NCBI GenBank assembly: GCA_026686845.1 | Contig: JAIVEN010000021.1 | Location: forward strand, 17,750,001 to 17,814,000 | DNA: 64,000 bases | Direction: 5' to 3' | DNA from: Adenanthera pavonina | Lineage: Eukaryota > Streptophyta > Magnoliopsida > Fabales > Fabaceae | Shown: positions 56,531-64,000 of the stretch, piece after piece | Position numbering within the stretch: the first letter of the stretch is position 1 | Layout of the letters: every line of letters begins with the position of its first letter | Notes under the pieces: model-generated | Databases searched by the model: none | What the model was told of the DNA's origin: nothing | Seen by the model: only the letters and a program-made list of their open reading frames with translations | Made by a program: the position numbers and the translations under genes

Positions 56531-57248
56531 TTTTCTTTTTTCTTTTTAATATCAAGTTTGTTTTGTAATCAGACCCAAACATGCGAATTGATACATCTTT
56601 GTTTGCACTAAAAACATAATTCTATTAATATTCAAACAAAACTATGAACACCAATATTTGTAGCAAAAAAAAACCTAATATACAACCTAAAAAGACCAAA
56701 ACTAACCTAAAATACAACCTAAAAAGCAATAACTGAACAAAGAAAAACCAAATAGCACAATACCCCCATACTAGCCATCCCTCCATCCATGAAAGAGCCA
56801 TCAACATTAATTTTGAAACTCCTATACTAGGCAGTATACACCTCTTCTAACTTTTTTGTAAACTTTTCTTGCAATATCTCAGGTCACTTGGAGTAGATAT
56901 TTGCCAGTGTAAAGTTTGAAGTACTTGAATCCAAAGGGCAATCTATAAAAGTAGCAGCAATATGGGATTATTAGTCTCAGTTTGATTCATTTGCAAATAT
57001 TTGTCAACTTTGGAAAATAGAAAATACTCCCTTAGTTATCACATTTCGGAATTTAACTTGTGAGCAATAAGGGGATTTAAGGGAAGTCAACAAAAACATA
57101 AAAATATGACAGAATGACTTTAATGTACATGTGCTTTTAGTTAATGGCACTTACTTGCAAATATAGTAGCATAACTATCAATCTAGCAAGTAATGGTAAA
57201 ATGAGCCAAACAAGGTTTGCAGCTCTTCAGATTGACAAGTATAATTTA
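56531..57248. other. Intergenic DNA left of A3
   Basis: No gene or repeat recognised. The short minus ORF 56625-56807 is Phe/Leu-rich low-complexity translation and is not supported. Confidence 0.35.
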
Positions 57249-58764
57249 TGTTTAATAAGAAAGTTTGATTATTCCAAACAACTAGAGCTTGGAAAGGAGA
57301 ATATCAAATGAGTATGAAAAGATAAAGTAAACAAATCCCGTGAAGAACAAGTGAAGATTTAGTTGTTAGGATTTTTCACTATACACACTGGGTAAAAAGT
57401 TTGATTCTTATTATTTATGTTGCCACAACACTTAAATGAGTTATTTCATAGTTATCCTATGTTAGCATGTGTTAAAATTGAAAAATACTAACTAACAGAT
57501 GAATTTTGTATTTGACTCATGTATATTGTGTGCAAAATTTGAACTTTGCTTGGTAATATTTGAAGTTACAGAGGTTTTATCTCTAATAGATGAATTTCAG
57601 TTCTAAAATTCAAATTTAAGACTAAGCATTGTTAGTGAAAGTTTGCAAAATTTGTATAAAGCTTAGTCATAATTCGAATGTTGGTGAATATCAAAGAAAG
57701 TTTAGAGTCATCTCCTCTGACAAACGAACTTTGGACTTAAAAGTGCAAATTTTGAAATAAGAACTTGTGTTTCATTAGAGCATACTTCTAACAAATGAAC
57801 TTTGTAGTTCAACATTCAAATTTCATAAAGCAAAACTTTTGTGTCATGTCAAACATGCCTCTAATAGATGAATTTCAGCTTCTGAAATTCGAATTTCAAA
57901 TGCACTATGAAAATGTAAGACAAACTATTCAATCTCAACAGATGCAATTTCAATATGAAAATTTATATGATCTAACATGGAATATCTTTGACAAACTCAA
58001 AATTCAAATGTTATATTTGAACAGACAAATGTTGAAGTTTAACGTTGAAATCCTTAACCTTCTATTTTTGTGAAATTCGTTTGTTGACCAAAATTTAAAT
58101 TTTGGCATGTCAGACACATTAAATACAGTTGGTGAATGGCTATTTCTATAGAGTAACCATTGGTTAAAGTTTCTAATAGCTAGATCTTGTATCTAATGAC
58201 TAGTTAAGTTATAAATCTACAAATATAACTTCATTTAAAGTTGTGGGTAACAAATTTAAGTCTGTCTTTTTAATAACTCTACAGAATTTTTGTGTTAAAG
58301 TTTTTTCACCCATACACTGCATTTATTGAGCCTTAACTTTTATATCTACTCTATTCTAGAGAGTATTCATTCTATATAAAATATTTTTTCATCTGAAAGA
58401 ATGATTCTTTGTAAAGGGAATTACAAAGGCTATTAGGAAATAATTGTTAGAGTGTTGAGTGAAAAATTTCAATGTTCTTAGAATAGAGCAACGTGTATTA
58501 TACTGAGGCATTAAAAGGAACTTGTTCAATTCTTGCTTATAGTTAAAATCTCAAGTGGTGACTTGAGGACTGGATGTAGGTCAAGTGGATTAGACCGAAC
58601 CAAGATAAATTTCTAAGTCCTCTCTTCTCTTATCTTACATTTATATTCATTTTCATTGCACTCTATTTTTTTGCAAGCTTTGCTTTCATTGTGAACTTGT
58701 GCTTTTGCAAAAAAATCTTAAACTTCTCAATTCACCCCCTTTTGGGAAGCCAACAATCCTAACA
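57249..58764 (+). repeat. A3 5' LTR
   Basis: Starts TGTTTAATAAGAAAGTTTGATTATTCC (compare A2 TGTTGAATCAAGTGTTTTGATGATTCC) and ends ACAATCCTAACA. About 1516 bp. It contains TTCACCCCCTTTTGGGAAGCC and decayed AAATTCGAATTT words (57890, 58070). Confidence 0.75.
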
Positions 58765-58766
58765 AG

Positions 58767-58778
58767 TGATATCAGAGT
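58767..58778 (+). promoter_or_regulatory. A3 primer binding site, mutated
   Basis: TGATATCAGAGT two bases after the LTR end: initiator-Met type with G-to-A at position 3. Confidence 0.7.
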
Positions 58779-58819
58779 TTAGACTCCAAGCTAAAGGATT
58801 TAACCATATAGGAGAACTC

Positions 58820-60149
58820 ATGGTTGGCTTTGGGGAAAGCATACTAATAGAGGGCAATAATACTAACAAACCTTTAGGCTTTAGTGGAAAACATCATGGA
58901 TACTGGAAGATCAGGATGCAAATATACTTTCAGTCTATAGACCAGGAGATCTAGTCAGTTATCAAGAAAGGCTACTTTGTGCCAATGAAGCTACAGGATG
59001 ATGGCACAAAGAAAAGCTTGAAGAGGAATGGAATGATGAAGACAAGAGAAGAGCTTTGCTAAACTTCAAAGCAAAACACTGCTTGGTCAATGCCCTAAAT
59101 CAAGATAAATTCTACAGAGTTTCCCATTATTCCACAGCCAAGGGAATGTGGGATACTCTGAAGATTGCACATAAAGAAACTGCTGTAGTAAGAGAAAATA
59201 AATTAAATACCTGTATTGGTGAATATGTAAGCTTCAAAATAAGAGAAGGAGAGAGCATCAAGGATTTGCAAAAGAGGTTCACTCTTATTATGAACTAACT
59301 AAAAAGCCTTGGGAAGGAATATCTCTACCTAAGAAAGTCAGAAAAATTCTTAGAGCCTTACCTATTGAATAGCAACCAAAGGTAACAGCCATAGAAGAAG
59401 TTAGAGGAGAATCAATGACTTCTATCATAGCTCTCTTTGGAAGCCTTAAAGAATACGAAGGGAAATTGAAGGCTCTTAAAGAATCTTCATCTTCTGACAA
59501 GAAAAAGAAAAGTCTGGCTCTCAAGGTAGAATTAGAAGATAAAGATGATTTTAAAGAATATGTTGAGCTATATGAAGAAAAGATAGCTATGCTGTTGAGA
59601 ATATTTGGGAAAATGTATGGAAAGAAGAAATTGAGAAAGTTCATGAAGAAAGATGGAGCTACTAACAGCAAGAAAGAAAATAAAGACTCCATTATATGCT
59701 ACAAATGCAAGAAACCTGGACATATCAAATGGGAACATCCTCTGCTAGCTAAAAAGCAAGGAAAAGATAGGAAGGCTAACAAAGGCAAAAAGAAAAAAGC
59801 CTTCGTGTCATCTATCTTGGGAGACAGCTCATATGAAGAGGATATAGCAAAAGATGATGAAATTGTCAATCTATGCTTAATGGTTTAAGAGGCTACAGAA
59901 GAGGGGAAGAATCATTACCAAGACAGTAATAGCGATTCTGAGGTAAATGATTCTAAACCTTCCTACAATGAACTGCATAATGCATTCAATGATTTAATGT
60001 TTGAATATGTCAAAGTGTTTAAGCAGTTGTATCTAACTAAAAAGAAAATAAGAAAACTTGAAAATGAATCTCATGCATCCTATACTACATCACAGCCTTC
60101 TTCTTCTACCACCTTTATTTGCACCTCTTGCATTAAGTTGAGAGATAAG
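58820..60149 (+). pseudogene. A3 gag pseudogene, truncated by N
   Basis: ATG at 58820 begins MVGFGESILIEGNNTNKPLG. A TAG at 58952-58954 replaces Trp in the IWSVIEKG region and several frame changes follow. Open pieces 59056-59298 (ELxKRFTLI region) and 59415-59888 (acidic part, knuckle CYKCKKPGHIKWEH with the last Cys changed to His, Lys-rich KGKKKKAFVSSI). Homology continues to CTSCIKLRDK (A1: CTSCTELKQTND), where the N LTR begins at 60150. Confidence 0.85.
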
Positions 60150-61949
60150 TGTTAGGTTGGCTGATCACCTAAGAGAGGGAGTGAATTGGGTGATGTAAGA
60201 TTGTTGTCCTTTTGTAGAGTAGCCCAATTTCACCAATAGTTACAGCAAAACAGGAATGAACAAAGTATGATGAATGATACAGATGAAATAAGAAAATAAG
60301 GGATCAGACATAAGAATTTATATTGGTTCATCCCAAATCACTTGACCTACATCCAGTCCTCAAGCCACCACTTGAGATTTTCACTATATCCCACAAGTTT
60401 GATCCGGACACTTGTGACGTCACTCTCCCTATACCCCTACGAGATATTTAATTTCCCTCAGTGTTTCCCCATACTAAGATTCTACCCAAAAATTGTAGAA
60501 AAGAATGAATATAGAATGAAAACTCTCTCTTAGGGTAGATGAAATTGAAAGTTCACTCTAATGAGGTGGGTTTAGTTTTGAATACTAACACAGAAAGATT
60601 TTATAAATTATAGTAGCATTTTGGCATAAACTTACTTAAAATCGTTACCCATAAGTTCAAATGAAGTTCTATTTATAGATTTGTGGCTTAACTAGTCATT
60701 AGACACAAGATCTATCTATTAGAGACGTTAACCAACGGTTACACTATAGAACTAGCCATTCATCAACCATATTTACTGCGTTAGACACACTGAAATTCAA
60801 ATTTTGGGTGTAAGCAGACGAATTTCACATAGACCATAAGCTAAAGGCTTCAACGTAGAACTTTCAAAATTCGTCTATTCAAGAGTGAAATTATAATTTT
60901 GAATTTGTCAAATATATCCCACGTTGAAACATACAAATTTTCATACTACAAGTCCATCTGTTGAGTAAGAACAATTGTATAATGTTTTTGAATTGAACTC
61001 AAAATTCAAATTTCAGAAGCCGAAATTTGACTATCAAAGGCTTGCTCAACTTGGCACAAATGTTCTCCTCTTGAAATTCAAATTTTGCACTTCAAAGTTC
61101 GTCTGTTAGATGCTGTGACTTTGAACTTCACCAATTGTTGAATTTTAATTAAACTTCATGCAAATTTTACAAATTTTCAGTGACGATGCATAGCTCGAAA
61201 TTCAAATTTTGGAGCCAAAATTCATCTATCAGAACTAAGATCGTATTTTCACTAACTATTCTTTGCCTGAAATTCGAATTTCATATTCAAAATTCAAATC
61301 TTAGAACCAAAATTTGAATTTTAGATTCAAAATCGAATTTTGCTCAAAATTAGCATGAATCAACTAGCAAAATTCATTTGTTGGCCAATATACTTTAATC
61401 TTAACACATGCTAACATATGATTTACTTATGCTTACTCATTTAGGGCATATGGTAACAAGATTAAGCAATTTCAAAGAGTAAGACCACCTCAAGACCTAA
61501 GTGAAAATAAAATATACCTAGTATCTAGGTCATCAATGCTTAAACTCTACTTTCACTTGATCATTTTCTTCTTGGCATGCCCCCTTCTGATCTTTAATTC
61601 TTGGAGCATCCTTTCTCTTCTCCTTATTTAAGTGAGACATGATGTTGATTTCTATTTCTTTATTCCAATGCTCGCTCTTCCTACTTGAACCATCCTACAT
61701 TAATTTGTTACACTTACAAAACAAGTGGTTAGTCGAATTTATATATACAACTTATGTTATAAACCATAGAAGTATAGTGGATATATTGATGCATTGCGTA
61801 ATATGTGCATTATAAACATAATTCGATACATGCTAATGCACATCTTACTTCTTTAAGGAACATTATATATGTTAGACATCTATGATGCATTTGTTCCTTA
61901 TTACTTTACATTTGTCATCATTAAAACTTATATTACATTAAACCTAACA
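60150..61949 (-). repeat. N 3' LTR (B family)
   Basis: 1800 bp. On + TGTTAGGTTGGCTGATCACC ... TAAACCTAACA; similar along its length to B2 and B3. It has AAATTCGAATTT clusters (60780-61350), and GAGTGAATTGGGTGATG in place of the CACCC block (reversed). Confidence 0.85.
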
Positions 61950-61963
61950 ATCTCCCTCTTTTT
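61950..61963 (-). promoter_or_regulatory. N polypurine tract
   Basis: The minus strand TCATCATCAAAAAGAGGGAGAT abuts TGTTAGGTTTAATG, the same design as the A1 tract. Confidence 0.8.
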
Positions 61964-63165
61964 GATGATGACATATCACTAGTGAAAAATATGTTTAATG
62001 AATGTTTAACACATATAATGTAGTTCAATTCAGTTATTTCTAAATTAAGCGCATTGCATATTTTTTACATAACTTTTCCCCCTATTTGACATCAACAAAA
62101 AGGTTTAAAGAATAATAAGTTTTTCTTCTCTCCCTATTTGTAAGATTGTATCGGTAAGCATAAATGTTTAGGGTTCTTTCAAGCACATGCTAAAGCATAA
62201 GCTGAAATGCAACTTATCATCAAAACTTATTATACCGTGCATGTTCAGATCTTGACTATTGTTACTGTTATGAAAATTGATACCAATTGTTGGTGATATT
62301 CAAACTAATATCAATTATTGCTTGAAACTATTATGATACCAATTGTTATGTTGCTCCTTGTTAAGATAATTATGATATGCACACATTAGAAGAGGTATCT
62401 TAGAGTTAAAGATTTGTTACATTCTTTCTTTATGATCAACAAGAGATGTTGAAACATCATTTCTCTCTTTAACATATTAGAACTAAGCAACAAAACACTT
62501 CACAGTAATTGGGGTGAGCTGCATTTCATATGATAAAACTAAGAAATCTTAATGCAACACATAGGCATGTTCATACAAGAATACATGATTGTGATTCTTC
62601 TTTTAAATCAAAAGGAGCTTTTAAAAACCTTTTCATTCAAAGTTATAATCTCCCTCTAAGTATGCATATCTATTCAAACATGCATGCTTTTCAAGAGGAA
62701 TTATGACAAGCAAACAAGTTTCGTTATACAAATAAAGAAATAGACTTGTACACGCACTAAACTTCATAGTAAGCATCAACAAATTTAGATAGTTCATTAT
62801 TTGAACAAGGACCATACTTTATTTTAATAACCTCATGCGTTAGCATCAACCAAGCATATTCAAAAGTTAGTTAAACATTTAAAAACTAGCTTGGTGAATA
62901 GCTAGCTTCTTTCCTTTTTAGTATGATTCCAATTAAGCAAATTAGATACTTCATCTTTGTGAGGCTTTCACCATTTAGCTCAAGGAGTACCTACAAAAGC
63001 CAAGGGAATATCTTTTTTCTTTCTTTAGTGCCCTTTTTGACTTGGGTCCACTAATGGTTAGTTTAAACAATTTATAATACATATGGAACCAGAGTTTAAT
63101 CTTACCCAAATATATGTAATGCAATAATTGAAAAGGGTAAAGGTCAGAGGTTACTAAAGCTCATT
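61964..63165 (-). other. N non-coding stretch between gag and 3' LTR
   Basis: About 1.2 kb of AT-rich sequence. A second purine run (reversed AAATAGGGGGAAAAG, + near 62075) and another near 62130 resemble extra polypurine tracts. Piece 63065-63165 aligns with 25360-25440 of C+. No pol motif is seen. Confidence 0.55.
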
Positions 63166-64000
63166 TCATGTTATTTTTGGCTTGTATGCAGTATAGTACT
63201 GATCATGTATCCCTTTTGCATATAGGCCATTACTTCTTATGTTTTTCCTTTTTCTCTTCTCAAGGTGAGTGATTTGATTTCCATTAGAGCTCTTTTCTTG
63301 AGATGAGTGAGAAAATTGCTTCCAGTGCTTCTTCTTGTGATTAGCAGTTGCAATTTTGGTTTTTTGAGAAGCTTTCCTTTTCAGCAACCTCTCTCTTGCA
63401 CCAATATGTTCTCCTTTCTTGGATTTATTCTGCATACATGAAATACTAGAAGAACATTTTGGTACCTACTTATTTCTGGGTCCAAGAGGGTTAGTAATAT
63501 TCTTTGGAACCCATTTAATGCTTTTGCTCAAGCCATATTTTCTTATATTGCATAGATGAATTATATGCTCATTTTTTCCACAATATCTGTATGATGGTAG
63601 GCTAGGCATTACAGTAGGCACAAAGAATTTTGAATAGCATTTGTTTTTCCCTTTGGACGCACTCTTATAGCCAGCATCCAACTTGCCAAACACACAATTC
63701 TGTTTGCCAAGTGAAATATTTAAATTACCTTTGCCTCGGGTGAAATTGGCTATTACCTTAGTTAACTCCTCCTATTACAAGAGGAAGTGTGTGTGTGAAG
63801 GTTTTCCAGATATTTTCTAAATCATTTATTTTCTGTTTGAGTGATTCATTTTCATTCTTTTCAAATTCTAATTCATTTTCTAAGAAAATCACTATCTTCT
63901 TACTATGTGCAAGTGTTTTTGCTAATCTAACCATTTCACCATGCACTTCATTACAAGCATCTTTCAACTCATCAATAGAAAATTTAGAATTAGATTTAGA
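63166..64000 (-). pseudogene. N gag, C-terminal part, interrupted
   Basis: From the right edge on the minus strand: a Leu-rich helical part (DELKDACNEVHGEMVRLAKT, ELEFEKNENESLKQKINDLEN), then FTRGKGNLNISLGKQNCVFG and LDAGYKSASKGKNKCYSK, a degenerate knuckle YRYCGKNEHIIHLC (first Cys changed to Tyr), KWVPKNITNPLGP, and then a basic tail (HIGARERLLKRKASQKTK ... NGNQITHLEKRKRK) ending about 63166. At least one frame change lies between 63758 and 63693 and a stop separates 63466 from 63435. It matches Sirevirus gag up to NPLGP; the basic tail after that is shared with C+ (25060-25350) but absent from A1. Confidence 0.7.

Larger units (their letters stand above)
57249..60149 (+). mobile_element. 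A3: 5' part of a Sirevirus-like element
   Basis: 5' LTR 57249-58764, a mutated PBS, and a broken gag, all of A type. At 60149 the gag is interrupted by the end of element N. The remainder, if any, would lie beyond N and outside the window. Confidence 0.8.
60150..64000 (-). mobile_element. N: gag-containing, apparently pol-less element (partial)
   Basis: A minus-strand element inserted in A3 gag. From left: 3' LTR (60150-61949), polypurine tract, 1.2 kb non-coding, then the C-terminal half of gag up to the window edge. Pol should lie between gag and the 3' LTR, but the gap is only 1.2 kb with no PR, INT, RT or RNase H motif. Left target base set is ataag (60145-60149). The right end is outside the window. 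Confidence 0.65.

Noticed and set aside
1..64000. tRNA, rRNA or snRNA genes
   Set aside because: The only tRNA-like words are primer binding sites (TGGTATCAGAGC). No cloverleaf or rRNA signature was seen by eye.

Overview
This window is eukaryotic, from a plant nuclear genome and most probably a eudicot. A legume is plausible because TAATCGATTA-rich LTRs are familiar to me from phaseoloid legumes, but that is memory rather than a search. It is AT-rich, has broken intron-bearing gene pieces, and is dominated by nested LTR retrotransposons. No intact host gene is visible. Almost all coding sequence is retrotransposon gag, pol or accessory ORF. All family assignments come from reading motifs; no database was searched.

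Layout. (1) 1-815 and 12951-13778: exons of a sphingosine-kinase-like gene on the + strand, already broken by frameshifts. Element A1 (816-12950, minus strand) splits it. A1 is a young Ty1/copia Sirevirus-like element with two 1862-bp LTRs, an initiator-Met PBS, intact gag, intact pol, a broken third ORF and a polypurine tract. (2) 14.2-14.65 kb: end of a CACTA-like DNA transposon. (3) 16270-23997: A2, an old copy of the same lineage on the + strand, full of stops, joined abruptly to a truncated LTR of family B (23998-24963). (4) 24964-33169: remnant of a + strand element (C+) with a gag tail, no pol and a 3' LTR. A minus-strand solo LTR (26224-31340) sits in it and carries two further solo LTRs (27406-29478 and 29576-31335), both with perfect 5-bp target duplications. 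(5) 33170-38520: AT-rich intergenic DNA with a Stowaway-like MITE (36986-37316). (6) 38521-46591: element D, a second copia lineage with short (about 400 bp) LTRs, target duplication AATAC, a long leader with a small acidic ORF, and a decayed gag-pol. (7) 46592-50732: intergenic DNA with two oppositely oriented proline-iminopeptidase exon relics. (8) 50733-54576: a gypsy-type solo LTR (duplication GTATG) with a sirevirus-type solo LTR inside it (51890-53319, duplication TTGAT). (9) 54577-57248: gypsy relics and a CACTA terminus. (10) 57249-60149: the 5' part of A3, another A-lineage element, interrupted by element N (60150 to past the window edge, minus strand), which has a gag but apparently no pol.

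How the parts work together. A1 is the only element that looks recently active. Its LTRs differ at about 16 of 1862 positions by eye, nearly all transitions, and its gag and pol are open; only ORF3 is broken. C+ and N share a gag tail placed about 1 kb from the 3' LTR with no pol between, so they look like a non-autonomous partner family. The LTRs of the different families each carry many copies of a different CG-centred near-palindrome (AAATTCGAATTT in A and B, TAATCGATTA in C, GTTATGCGGATAAC in E). This is the most unusual recurring pattern I found.
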